Source: Vogesella oryzae (GTDB lineage Bacteria > Pseudomonadota > Gammaproteobacteria > Burkholderiales > Chromobacteriaceae). Taken from it: DNA of 64,000 bases. Under the pieces are notes generated by a model. That model had not been told where the DNA came from. It was given only the letters and a program-made list of their open reading frames with translations, and did no database searches. Position 1 is the first letter of the stretch; every line of letters starts with the position of its first letter. A program made the position numbers and the translations under genes. Where the stretch lies: contig NZ_CADEPL010000005.1 in the NCBI RefSeq assembly GCF_902829295.1, forward strand, positions 62,001-126,000, given 5' to 3'. Shown here in pieces: positions 46,370-54,625 of the stretch.

Positions 46370-47776
46370 CTAGATGGTCTTGGAGTAGCGCGCCTTGGTT
46401 TCGCGCTCGCGCAGGTGACGATCGAAAATCATGGCGATGTTGCGGATCAGGAAGCGGCCCTTGGGCGCCACCATCAGGAAGTCTCCGTCGAAGGTCAGCA
46501 AGCCCATCTTCTGCAGTTCGCGGATCTGCGGCAGTTCGTCGGCAAAGTACTGCGCGAAGTTGATGCCGAAGATTTCCTCGATTGCCTCCACCGACAGCGA
46601 GAAGCGGCACATCAGCGACTGGATCACGCTGCGGCGCAGGATGTCGTCCTGGGTCAGCGTCATGCCGCGCAGCACCGGCAGATGGCCGGCATCCAGCGCC
46701 GCATAGTAGGCGTCGATGTCTTTCTCGTTCTGCACGTAACAGGGGCCGACCTTGCCGATCGACGACACGCCCAGACCGATCATGTCGCAGTCGGCATGGG
46801 TGGAGTAGCCCTGGAAGTTGCGCTGCAAGCGCCCCTGCTGCAACGCGCGCGTCAGTTCGTCGTCCGGCTTGGCAAAGTGGTCCATGCCGATGAACACGTA
46901 GCCGGCATCGGTCAGCTGCTGCACCGAGTTCTGCAGGATGTCGAGCTTGTGCTCGGCGGTCGGCAGATCGGCCTCGTTGATGCGCCGCTGCGGCATGAAC
47001 ACGCTGGGCAGGTGCGCGTAGTTGTACAGCGCGATGCGGTCCGGATTCATTGCCAGCACCTTGTCCACGGTGCGGCGTACCGAGTCGGCACTCTGCAGCG
47101 GCAGGCCGTAGATCAGGTCCACGCTCACCGACTTGAAGCCGGCCTCGCGCGCCGCGTTGATCACGGTCAGCGTTTCTTCCTCGCTCTGCAGGCGGTTGAC
47201 CGCCTGCTGCACCGCCGGGTCGAAATCCTGGATGCCGACACTCATGCGGTTGAAACCCAGCTTGCCCAGATGCAGCACGGTGTCGCGGCCAACCTTGCGC
47301 GGGTCGATCTCGATGGAAAATTCGCCATCCGGCAGCAACTCGAAATGCTTATTAATGGCCGCCATCACCCGGCTGAGTTGCTCGTCGGAAAGGAAGGTCG
47401 GCGTACCGCCGCCAAAATGCAGCTGGATCACCTTTTCGCGGTAGCCCAAGCGCGCCGCCACCAGCGCGATTTCCTTTTCCAGGTAGTCCAGATACTGGTC
47501 GGCGCGGCTCTTGTCCTTGGTAATGATCTTGTTGCAGCCGCAGTAATAGCAGATGGTGTTACAGAACGGCACATGCACATACAGCGAGATCGGCCGGTGG
47601 CTGGCGCCGATGGCATGCTGCTCCAGCCAGTGTTCGTAATCCTTCACCCCGAAGCCGCCGTGAAAGCGGTCTGCCGTCGGATAGGAAGTGTAGCGCGGAC
47701 CGGATCCTTCAAGTCTTTCGATAAGTTCTCTATCGAAAACACATTGGGTCGGCATAAAGGGGGCGGTGGGTGTCAT
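46370..47776 (-). CDS. hemN: HemN, oxygen-independent coproporphyrinogen III oxidase
   Basis: HemN is a radical SAM enzyme that makes protoporphyrinogen IX without oxygen. The 468-residue protein has the CxxxCxxC cluster motif with a following Cys (FCNTICYYCGCNKI), LHFGGGTPTFLS and the C-terminal HemN domain. SGPRYTSYPTADRFHGGF near the N-terminus separates true HemN from HemW. An in-frame ATG at codon 8 is a possible alternative start. It diverges from fnr across a 111-base gap with an FNR box, fitting anaerobic induction. Confidence 0.96.
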   Translation of the reverse strand: MTPTAPFMPTQCVFDRELIERLEGSGPRYTSYPTADRFHGGFGVKDYEHWLEQHAIGASHRPISLYVHVPFCNTICYYCGCNKIITKDKSRADQYLDYLEKEIALVAARLGYREKVIQLHFGGGTPTFLSDEQLSRVMAAINKHFELLPDGEFSIEIDPRKVGRDTVLHLGKLGFNRMSVGIQDFDPAVQQAVNRLQSEEETLTVINAAREAGFKSVSVDLIYGLPLQSADSVRRTVDKVLAMNPDRIALYNYAHLPSVFMPQRRINEADLPTAEHKLDILQNSVQQLTDAGYVFIGMDHFAKPDDELTRALQQGRLQRNFQGYSTHADCDMIGLGVSSIGKVGPCYVQNEKDIDAYYAALDAGHLPVLRGMTLTQDDILRRSVIQSLMCRFSLSVEAIEEIFGINFAQYFADELPQIRELQKMGLLTFDGDFLMVAPKGRFLIRNIAMIFDRHLRERETKARYSKTI

Positions 47777-47840
47777 AATTTTCTGGCTTGGAAAACTGGT
47801 GGTGGGCTGGTAAATTTGCGCAATTCAGCCTTGCCACGCT

Positions 47841-47854
47841 TTGATACGTGTCAA
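47841..47854. promoter_or_regulatory. FNR box TTGATACGTGTCAA between hemN and fnr
   Basis: It matches the FNR consensus TTGAT-N4-ATCAA with one mismatch. It lies 34 bases before the fnr ATG and 65 bases before the hemN ATG, so it could activate hemN and repress or autoregulate fnr. Confidence 0.8.
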
Positions 47855-47887
47855 GCAAGCCTCTAGCCTTGCGAAAACCGGAACCCA

Positions 47888-48634
47888 ATGACCGAGCAAA
47901 CCCCCACTCTGCACACGCTGAAAGTGTCGTGCTCCAACTGCAGTCTGCGTGAACTTTGCCTGCCCGTTGGCCTGAACCGGGAAGAAATGGCCCAGCTGGA
48001 TGCCGTTATCCGCCAGAGCCGTCGCCTGAAACGTGGCGAATACCTGTTCCGCTCCGGCGAAGGCTTCCGCTCGCTGTATGCGGTGCGTACCGGCTACTTC
48101 AAGACTTGCGTTTCCAGCCAGGATGGCCGCGAGCAGGTTACCGGCTTCCACATGTCCGGCGAGCTGATGGGGCTGGACGGCATCTCCGCCAGCCAGCACG
48201 GCTGCGATGCCATCGCGCTGGAGGACAGCGAGGTGTGCGAGCTGCCGTTCAACCGTATGGAAACGCTGGGCCGCGACATCCCCAGCCTGCAGCACCACTT
48301 CTTCCGCCTGATGAGCCGCGAGATCGTGCGCGACCAGTCGGTGATGCTGCTGCTGGGCAATATGAAGGCCGAGGAACGGCTGGCTGCCTTCCTGCTCAAC
48401 CTGTCGCAGCGTTTGTCGGCGCGTGGCTTTGCCGCCTACGATTTCATCCTGCGCATGAGCCGTGAGGAAATCGGCAGCTTCCTGGGGCTGAAACTGGAGA
48501 CCGTCAGCCGCACGCTGTCCAAGTTCCAGCAGCAGGGCTGGCTGAAGGTCGATCACAAGCACATCCAGATGCTGCAACCGGAAGAGCTGAAGGCACTGGT
48601 TGCCGGCTGCGCCCAAGCCAACAGCCTGCGCTGA
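47888..48634 (+). CDS. fnr: FNR-family oxygen-sensing transcription regulator
   Basis: FNR holds a [4Fe-4S] cluster when oxygen is absent and then binds DNA. The 248-residue protein has Cys15, Cys18 and Cys24 (VSCSNCSLRELCLPVGL). The fourth ligand is Cys117 in EVCELPF, equivalent to Cys122 of E. coli FNR. A cNMP-type beta-roll, a dimer helix and a helix-turn-helix with ETVSR in LGLKLETVSRTLSKFQ complete it; this E--SR pattern specifies TTGAT. It diverges from hemN and ends at a strong terminator. Confidence 0.97.
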   Translation: MTEQTPTLHTLKVSCSNCSLRELCLPVGLNREEMAQLDAVIRQSRRLKRGEYLFRSGEGFRSLYAVRTGYFKTCVSSQDGREQVTGFHMSGELMGLDGISASQHGCDAIALEDSEVCELPFNRMETLGRDIPSLQHHFFRLMSREIVRDQSVMLLLGNMKAEERLAAFLLNLSQRLSARGFAAYDFILRMSREEIGSFLGLKLETVSRTLSKFQQQGWLKVDHKHIQMLQPEELKALVAGCAQANSLR

Positions 48635-48653
48635 TCCGGCCCGCAATCCAGCA

Positions 48654-48683
48654 CGCCCCGCCCTGCGGGGCGTTTTTTTTTTT
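48654..48683 (+). terminator. Intrinsic terminator of fnr
   Basis: CGCCCCG and CGGGGCG form a seven-base stem with a five-base loop, followed by eleven T. Confidence 0.95.
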
Positions 48684-48691
48684 GCTGGCGG

Positions 48692-49150
48692 CTAGAGAGC
48701 GCCGATCGACAATGCCGCCGCCAGCGTGGCGCCCAGCTCGGCGGCGGCGTCCAGCGCTGCCGCCGTTACCTCGCCCTGCACCAGCAATGGCGGCAGCGCC
48801 TCCTGCAGCGGGTAGCCGGTGGCAATGCGGCGGATGGCGGAGAGCGCGCCCTGGCCGTCGTTGCCGGCGCTGATGATCACCGCGTAAGGCAGGCCCGCCA
48901 CCTTGCCTTGTGCCGGGTAGAAAGTCCGATCGAGAAAATCCTTCAGCGCGCCCGCCATGTAACCGAAGTTCTCCGGCGTCGCCAGCACCAGTGCGTGACA
49001 GCCGAGCAGATCGTCGATGCCGGCCTGCAGCGCCGGCAGTACCCGCACGGCCACCGTGTCCTCGCCACCGGCCGCCGCGGCGGCGGCCGTCACCAGCGCG
49101 CGGGTATGGCCGCTCTGGCTGGCATAGACGAACAGCAGGGTTTTCATCAC
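48692..49150 (-). CDS. Flavodoxin-like NAD(P)H-dependent oxidoreductase family protein
   Basis: The 152-residue protein has a flavodoxin fold: MMKTLLFVYASQSGHTRALVTAAA with the FMN-phosphate loop ASQSGHT, then ALVLATPENFGYMAGALKDFLDRTFYP, typical of NADPH-dependent FMN reductases and WrbA-like proteins. It may reduce quinones or flavins; the substrate is unknown. The start could be either of two adjacent Met codons. It is the last gene of the trmJ-DUF1853-flavodoxin run, four bases after the DUF1853 stop, and it ends next to the fnr terminator. Confidence 0.85.
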   Translation of the reverse strand: MMKTLLFVYASQSGHTRALVTAAAAAAGGEDTVAVRVLPALQAGIDDLLGCHALVLATPENFGYMAGALKDFLDRTFYPAQGKVAGLPYAVIISAGNDGQGALSAIRRIATGYPLQEALPPLLVQGEVTAAALDAAAELGATLAAALSIGAL

Positions 49151-49154
49151 CGCC

Positions 49155-50066
49155 TCACGATGCGGCCAACTTGCGCTGCAGTTCGGCCAGCATGCCGGGC
49201 AACGGCCAGTCGTCGCGCACCACGAAGCCGCGCGCGATCTCGTGCCAGTCGCCGTCCGCCCCGATCACCAGCTCCGCCACCAGTCGCGCGCCATCGGCCA
49301 GCGCCAGTTCGGCTTGCAGCTGTGCCAGCGTCAGCACCACCTCGTCCGCCGCGCGCGCCGGCGCCAGCCAGCACAGCCGCGGCAGCACCAGCCAGCGGCT
49401 ATCGGCATCGTGCTGCGGCCAGGGTTCGGACAAACGCCGCCACCAGCCGCAACAGGCATCCGTATTGCACGGAAACGTTGGCCGCGGAGCCGCCGGATAA
49501 AACAGCCAGCCGCTAAGCCGGCTGTAGGCTGGGCAACCGGCAAAGCCAGCCGGCAGCTGCGCCGCCGGGTGGCAGGACAGCGCCAGCTGGCTGGCCAGTT
49601 TGCGGTATTTCAGCGGCCAGGCATCGCGCAGGCTGGGGCCGACCAGTTCGCCGCTGGCATCATCCAGCTGCAGGTAGAACTTGCTGGCCGCCTCCAGATG
49701 CAACGGCTGCCCGTCGATGCGCAACAGATAGTCGAATTCGCCGATGCTGCGGCCATGCTCGGCCAGCGGCAGGTTGGCCGCCACGCAGTCGATGTGTGGC
49801 GCGTGCTCGAACCAGAACTGCAACAGCAGCTCGGCATACACCCCCAGCCGGCGTGTCGGGTGCGCGGCCAGCCAGTCGAGCAAGGGCTGCGGTGCCGCAT
49901 CCAGCGCCAACAGTTGCGGCCAACCTTGCGGCCCCAGCAAGCGGGCGCAGTCGAGTTCTGCGCCGCTATGCCACGGCGGCGGGCAACTCAGCAGAAATGC
50001 CAGATCGCGCACCGGCTGGCAACGCAGTGCGCGAAGGCCATCTGCCAGCCGGTGACGGTAACTCAT
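49155..50066 (-). CDS. DUF1853-family protein
   Basis: The 303-residue protein shows the DUF1853 block LGVYAELLLQFWFEH...GEFDYLLRIDGQPLHLEAASKFYLQL. The acidic and basic residues in GEFDYLL...LEAASKFY resemble a PD-(D/E)xK nuclease core (D...E-x-K), which has been suggested for this family but is not proven here. The N-terminal MSYRHRLADGLRALRCQPVRDLAFLLSCPPP is also typical. It overlaps the trmJ stop by four bases. Three copies of the GCGGCCAAC word (about 49475, 49771, 49917) lie inside it. Confidence 0.82.
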   Translation of the reverse strand: MSYRHRLADGLRALRCQPVRDLAFLLSCPPPWHSGAELDCARLLGPQGWPQLLALDAAPQPLLDWLAAHPTRRLGVYAELLLQFWFEHAPHIDCVAANLPLAEHGRSIGEFDYLLRIDGQPLHLEAASKFYLQLDDASGELVGPSLRDAWPLKYRKLASQLALSCHPAAQLPAGFAGCPAYSRLSGWLFYPAAPRPTFPCNTDACCGWWRRLSEPWPQHDADSRWLVLPRLCWLAPARAADEVVLTLAQLQAELALADGARLVAELVIGADGDWHEIARGFVVRDDWPLPGMLAELQRKLAAS

Positions 50067-50839
50067 GCCTCGTTACCGTCCTTGTCGCCGGCCTGCTCCT
50101 TGCCGGCCAGACGCTGCGCCTGCTTGTAGAAGCCGCGCAGGATGTCGATCTCCTCGCGCAGCAGGCCGGCACGGTGGAACATGGTGCGCAGGCGGCGGAT
50201 CATGCGTTCGCTGTTGCGACGGCGGTAGTAGCCGATGTCTTCCAGCGTGGCGTCCAGGTGATCCACCATGCCGTCCACCTCGCCCTGGGTGGCGCTATTG
50301 CCGTCCGGCTTCAGGTAGTCGACGTTGACGCCGGTGTGGCTGAACAGCTCGTAAGTCATCACCTGCACTGCCATGGCAAGGTTGAGCGAGAAGTAGTCCG
50401 GGTTACCCGGGATGGTCACCAGCCGGTTGCACTGCTCCACTTCCTCGATCGACAGGCCGAAAGTCTCGTTGCCGAATACCAGCGCCACCTGTTCGCCGTC
50501 ACGCGCGCGCGCGATCAGTTCCGGCGTGGTTTCTCGCGGAATGGACAGCGGCGTGGTCAGTTCACGGCGGCGGCTGGTCAGCGCGCAGGCCACGGTGACA
50601 TCGGCCAGCGCCTCGGCCAGGGTCGACACCACGGTGGCGGTCTGCAGCACGTCCACCGCGCCGGAGGCCAGGGTATCGGCCTCTTCGGACGGAAACACTT
50701 TGGGCTCTACCAGATACAGCCGGGTCAGCCCCATGGTTTTCATCGCCCGCGCCGCCGAGCCGATATTGCCCGGATGGTTGGGACGCGCCAGCACGACGCG
50801 AATGTTCTTCAAAAAATCAGGTACTTGGGGTTTATTCAT
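50063..50839 (-). CDS. trmJ: TrmJ, tRNA (Cm32/Um32) 2'-O-methyltransferase
   Basis: TrmJ methylates the ribose of position 32 in several tRNAs. The 258-residue protein has the SPOUT fold: IRVVLARPNHPGNIGSAARAMKTMGLTRLYLVEP, ALVFGNETFGLSIEEVEQCNRLVTIPGNPDYFSLNLAMAVQV (trefoil-knot SAM site) and a helical C-terminal dimer region. The start is MNKPQVPDFLKNIRV (ATG ending at 50839); the frame upstream is not similar to the family. It diverges from suhB across 144 bases, as in several proteobacteria. Confidence 0.94.
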   Translation of the reverse strand: MNKPQVPDFLKNIRVVLARPNHPGNIGSAARAMKTMGLTRLYLVEPKVFPSEEADTLASGAVDVLQTATVVSTLAEALADVTVACALTSRRRELTTPLSIPRETTPELIARARDGEQVALVFGNETFGLSIEEVEQCNRLVTIPGNPDYFSLNLAMAVQVMTYELFSHTGVNVDYLKPDGNSATQGEVDGMVDHLDATLEDIGYYRRRNSERMIRRLRTMFHRAGLLREEIDILRGFYKQAQRLAGKEQAGDKDGNEA

Positions 50840-50983
50840 CGGGTGATTTTGCGTAGAATCGCGGGTTTTCCGAAACGCCCGTCGCTGCGACGGGGTTTTG
50901 TCGCTCCTTAACCCAGACAAGTTTACGGCAGGCGTCGCCCGACAGCGGGACGACGATTGCCCATTTCTATTGTGAGGCCGTCA

Positions 50984-51772
50984 ATGCATCCTATGCTCAA
51001 TGTCGCGGTAAAAGCCGCTCGCCGCGCCGCCAATGTGATCCAGCGCGCATCGCTGAACCTGGATTCCATTCGCGTCGAAAACAAGAAGCACAACGATTTC
51101 GTGTCCGAAGTCGACCGTGCCGCCGAACAGGCGATCATTGATGTCATTCTGGAAGCGTATCCGAAGCACGGGATTCTAGCAGAAGAGTCCGGTGCCTCCG
51201 GCCTCGGCAACGCCGAATACGAGTGGATCATCGATCCGCTGGACGGCACCACCAACTTCATCCACGGCCATCAGCAGTACTGCATCTCCATCGCGCTGGC
51301 GCACAAGGGCCAGATCCAGCAGGGTGTGGTATACGACCCGAACCGCAACGATATGTTCACCGCCAGCCGCGGCGTGGGCTCGTTCCTCAACGATCGTCGC
51401 ATCCGCGTGTCCAAGCGCATCAACATGAACGAATGCCTGATCCCCACCGGCTTCCCGGTTGTCGACCAGAGCATGCGGGACCCCCACCTGGACATCCTGA
51501 AGGACGTACTGAAGAAAACCGCCGGTGCCCGCCGCGAAGGTTCCGCCGCGCTGGACCTGTGCAACGTGGCTTGCGGCCGCGTGGACGGTTTCTTCGAATT
51601 CAACCTCAAGCCGTGGGACATCGCAGCCGGTAGCCTGATCGTGCAGGAAGCCGGTGGCATGGTTACCGACTTCCACGGCGAGCAGACCTGGTTCGAAAGC
51701 GGCGACATCGTGGCCGCTCCGCCGAAAGTGCTGGGTCAGCTGCTGCCGATCATCGCGCAGCACGTGAAGTAA
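50984..51772 (+). CDS. suhB: SuhB, inositol-1-monophosphatase family protein
   Basis: The 262-residue protein hydrolyses inositol phosphates in vitro. In E. coli it also joins the ribosomal-RNA antitermination complex. It starts MHPMLNVAVKAARRAANVI. Metal-binding motifs are AEESG, IIDPLDGTTNFIHG and KPWDIAAGSLIVQEAGG. The ATG at 50984 follows GTGAGG and matches family starts; the nine-codon extension does not. A strong terminator follows its stop. Confidence 0.96.
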   Translation: MHPMLNVAVKAARRAANVIQRASLNLDSIRVENKKHNDFVSEVDRAAEQAIIDVILEAYPKHGILAEESGASGLGNAEYEWIIDPLDGTTNFIHGHQQYCISIALAHKGQIQQGVVYDPNRNDMFTASRGVGSFLNDRRIRVSKRINMNECLIPTGFPVVDQSMRDPHLDILKDVLKKTAGARREGSAALDLCNVACGRVDGFFEFNLKPWDIAAGSLIVQEAGGMVTDFHGEQTWFESGDIVAAPPKVLGQLLPIIAQHVK

Positions 51773-51787
51773 TCCTCACGCCCATGC

Positions 51788-51823
51788 AAAAGCCCCCGAC
51801 GGCAACGCCGTCGGGGGCTTTTG
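51788..51823 (+). terminator. Intrinsic terminator of suhB
   Basis: AAAAGCCCCCGACGGC and GCCGTCGGGGGCTTTT form a perfect 16-base stem with an AAC loop. Confidence 0.97.
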
Positions 51824-51931
51824 TGTTTTTGCGTCTGTGTGCACAAAAAAAGAAGGGGGTACGGCCCACCACCGCCCCCCCAAACACACACACATCAAGA
51901 GGATTCGTTCCGGCCAAAGCTGCCGTCTGTG
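51824..51931. other. Low-complexity gap after suhB
   Basis: The gap contains A and G runs near 51844-51859, a run of seven C near 51875, and a CA dinucleotide tract at about 51883-51894. No gene is supported. The tracts are outside any reading frame I can justify. Confidence 0.5.
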
Positions 51932-52066
51932 TTACTTGTCGTCGCGGGATTTCGCCTTCTTGACGAAATAGCTCACCACCACAGTGACAATAATCGTCGT
52001 GACCGTAATCACGATAATGCTCAACCGACCTACATCATCCGAGAGCAGCTGTTTCCACAGTTCCAC
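51932..52066 (-). CDS. DUF3149-type small membrane protein (44 residues)
   Basis: A GTG start (ending at 52066) with AAGGAG six bases upstream opens a 44-codon frame on the minus strand. The product begins MELWKQLLSDDVGRLSI, continues with one hydrophobic segment (about residues 15-34) and ends with a lysine-rich tail KKAKSRDDK. The pattern (short W-K/L-S-D-P/D-V-G amphipathic start, one membrane helix, basic end) is that of DUF3149 proteins. Their function is unknown. It is too short for standard ORF thresholds. It lies between the suhB terminator and cydB, but 211 bases beyond cydB, so it is probably a separate unit. Confidence 0.75.
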   Translation of the reverse strand: MELWKQLLSDDVGRLSIIVITVTTIIVTVVVSYFVKKAKSRDDK

Positions 52067-52227
52067 GATGTTCTCCTTCCGGCAGTCCGGCATTCAATCT
52101 GGATGAAGCCATCATACCCATGCGCAAAACAGGGGCTTTGATGCAAGTCAAGCAGCAGTAACGCTGCGTAACCGCTTGTATCCCGCACTACCGGATATGC
52201 CGCACAGTCATGCAGTATCAGGCGCAA

Positions 52228-52255
52228 AAAAGGGCAGGATTTCTCCTGCCCTTTT
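52228..52255. terminator. Terminator of the cydAB operon
   Basis: AAAAGGGCAGGA and TCCTGCCCTTTT form a perfect 12-base stem with a TTTC loop and a T-run in the leftward direction. It lies 23 bases after the cydB stop. Confidence 0.92.
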
Positions 52256-52277
52256 GTGTTGGCGCAATGTTTTTACT

Positions 52278-53288
52278 TCAGGAATAGCTTAGCCCCCGCG
52301 CCTTGCCGCGGAACACGCGGTAAGCAAACACGGTGTAGCCGGCGATGCATGGCAGCACCACGATGGCCCCCGCCAGAATAACCCGCAGCGCTTCCGCATC
52401 GCTGGCCGCCTGCCAGATATCCAGCCGGCCGATGACGATCTCCGGAAACACGCTATAGGCCAGCCCCCAGAACGACAGCAGCACGATACCGACGGTGGCG
52501 GCAAACGGCAGCCAGCAAAAGTTGTCATTGCCCGCCGCCTGCCTTGCGGCCAACCTTGGCAGGCTGATGGCCAGCAGTACGAACAGCGCCAGACTGGCCA
52601 GCGGCAGCGGCAACAACAGCAGGAAATCCGGCAACGCAAACCACTTGGCGGCGATGCGTGCGCTTGCCAGCGGAGTGGCGATCGACACCAGCAGCACCGC
52701 GAGACCGGTTCCCAGCAGCGCGCGCTGCGCCCAGCGGACAGCACGCTGCTGCAGCTCGCCCTCGGTTTTCATGATCAGCCAGCCGGCACCCAGCAAAACG
52801 TAGCCGGCGGTCAGCCCGATACCCGCCAGCAGCGCGAAGCCCCACGCTGCAGCACCGGGCGCGAAGCCGGTCAGATAGCGCCCCAGCATCACCCCCTGGC
52901 TCACTGCGGCCAACAGCGAGCCGGCCGCGAAGGCGGCATTCCATGCCGGCTGGTGGTGCGCCTGCGCCTTGACACGGAAGTCGAACGCCACGCCACGCAG
53001 GATCAGCCCCAGCAGCATCAGCGCCACCGGCAGGTACAGCTCGCCCAGGATGATGCCGTGCGCCATGGGAAACGCCACCAGCAGCAGGCCGACGCCCAGC
53101 ACCAGCCAGGTTTCGTTGGCATCCCAGAACGGGCCGATGCTGGCGATCATGGTGTCGCGCTGCTCATCGCTGCCCAGCGGCAACAGCACGCCGACGCCGA
53201 GGTCGTAGCCGTCCAGAATCACGTAGGCCAGCAGCGAGATCGCCATCAGCCCGGCAAAGATCACCGGCAATACCAGTTCCGCAGTCAT
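52278..53288 (-). CDS. cydB: CydB/CioB, cytochrome bd-type ubiquinol oxidase subunit II
   Basis: The 336-residue membrane subunit pairs with CydA in a bd-type oxidase. It begins MTAELVLPVIFAGLMAISLLAYVILDGYDLGVGVLLPL, the family start. It contains NETWLVLGVGLLLVAFPMAHG, LILRGVAFDFRVKA and about nine membrane segments. Its ATG overlaps the cydA stop by four bases, so translation is coupled. No CydX-like small frame is seen directly after it; the next feature is the terminator. Confidence 0.95.
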   Translation of the reverse strand: MTAELVLPVIFAGLMAISLLAYVILDGYDLGVGVLLPLGSDEQRDTMIASIGPFWDANETWLVLGVGLLLVAFPMAHGIILGELYLPVALMLLGLILRGVAFDFRVKAQAHHQPAWNAAFAAGSLLAAVSQGVMLGRYLTGFAPGAAAWGFALLAGIGLTAGYVLLGAGWLIMKTEGELQQRAVRWAQRALLGTGLAVLLVSIATPLASARIAAKWFALPDFLLLLPLPLASLALFVLLAISLPRLAARQAAGNDNFCWLPFAATVGIVLLSFWGLAYSVFPEIVIGRLDIWQAASDAEALRVILAGAIVVLPCIAGYTVFAYRVFRGKARGLSYS

Positions 53289-54622
53289 GCCGTCACTCCT
53301 TCAAGGTTGGCCGCAAGCGGCTTGCCGGCCTTGCGTGCCAGATAGAACACCACCGACACATAGCTCGCCAGCAGCACCACATACAGCGCCAGGTACATCA
53401 GCAAGGTGGACAGGATCATGCCGCCACCGACGCTGGACGCCGCATCGGCGGTGCGCAGGATGCCGGTCACCAGCCACGGCTGGCGGCCGATTTCGGTCAC
53501 ATACCAGCCAGCCAGCGTCGCCAGCCAACCGGAAAAGGTCATCGCCACCAGCAGCCGTGCCTGCCACGGCGCCGGCTCGCCACGGCGGCGCAGCTGCCAC
53601 GCCGTCAGCCAACTGGCCAGCAGCATCGCCATCCCTACCGCCACCATCACGCGAAAACTCCAGAACACCTTGGCCACCGGCGGATGTGCGCCGGCAAACT
53701 CGTTCAGGCCGCGAATCTCGCCGTCCGAGCTGTGGGTGATGATCAGGCTGGCCAGCTTGGGAATACCCAGTGCGTAGCGGTTGGACTGCGTGGCCTCGTC
53801 CGGCAGCGCAAACAGCTGCAGCGGCGCGCCGCGCTCGGTGTGCCATACGCCCTCGATCGCCGCCAGCTTGGCCGGCTGGTGGTGGAAGGTATTCAGCCCG
53901 TGCGCGTCGCCAACCAGGATCTGCAACGGAATCAGCACGGCGGCCAACGTTACCCCGGTTTTCAGCGCCGCGTTCACGCTGGCGACACGGTCACCACGCA
54001 GCCAGCGGTAGGCCGACACGCCGGCCACCAGGAAGGCCACGGTCAGGCCGGAGGCCAGCAGCATGTGTGTCAGCCGGTAGGGCATCGACGGATTGAAGAT
54101 CACCGCCAGCCAGCTCACGACATGCACCTTGCCGCCTACCACGCTGACGCCGGCCGGGGTCTGCATCCACGAGTTGAGCGCAATGATCCAGAACGCCGAC
54201 ACCGTGGTGCCGAACGCCACCAGGAAGGTGGCCAGCGTGTGTACGCGGTTGCTCACCCGCGAGCGGCCGAACAGCATCACGCCAAGGAAAGTGGCCTCCA
54301 GAAAGAACGCAGTCAGCACCTCGTAGGCCAGCAGCGGCCCGGCGACGTTGCCGACGTGCTGCATATAACCCGGCCAGTTGGTGCCGAACTGGAAGCTCAT
54401 GGTGATGCCGGACACCACCCCCAGCGCAAAGGTCAGCGCGAAGATCTTGACCCAGAAGCCGTAGGCGTCCAGCCACGCCGCATCGCCACTGCGGTCGAAA
54501 CGGGTCTTGAAGTACAGCAGCACCCAGCCCATGGCGATGCTGATGGTGGGAAACAGGATGTGGAAACTGATGTTGGCCGCAAACTGGATGCGCGCCAGGG
54601 TGACGGGGTCGAGCGACTCCAT
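53285..54622 (-). CDS. cydA: CydA/CioA, cytochrome bd-type ubiquinol oxidase subunit I (short Q-loop, CIO type)
   Basis: CydA oxidises ubiquinol and reduces oxygen to water without pumping protons, and works at low oxygen or under cyanide. The 445-residue protein is about 75 shorter than E. coli CydA. That fits the cyanide-insensitive CIO type with a short Q-loop. Visible motifs are RIQFAANISFHILFPTISIAMGW (heme b595 ligand His), GTNWPGYMQHVGNVAGPLLAYEVLTAFFLEATFLG, and the quinol-site region ALPDEATQSNRYALGIPKL. The regulator gene ends three bases upstream, so the three genes form one operon. Confidence 0.93.
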   Translation of the reverse strand: MESLDPVTLARIQFAANISFHILFPTISIAMGWVLLYFKTRFDRSGDAAWLDAYGFWVKIFALTFALGVVSGITMSFQFGTNWPGYMQHVGNVAGPLLAYEVLTAFFLEATFLGVMLFGRSRVSNRVHTLATFLVAFGTTVSAFWIIALNSWMQTPAGVSVVGGKVHVVSWLAVIFNPSMPYRLTHMLLASGLTVAFLVAGVSAYRWLRGDRVASVNAALKTGVTLAAVLIPLQILVGDAHGLNTFHHQPAKLAAIEGVWHTERGAPLQLFALPDEATQSNRYALGIPKLASLIITHSSDGEIRGLNEFAGAHPPVAKVFWSFRVMVAVGMAMLLASWLTAWQLRRRGEPAPWQARLLVAMTFSGWLATLAGWYVTEIGRQPWLVTGILRTADAASSVGGGMILSTLLMYLALYVVLLASYVSVVFYLARKAGKPLAANLEGVTA

Positions 54623-54625
54623 GAT

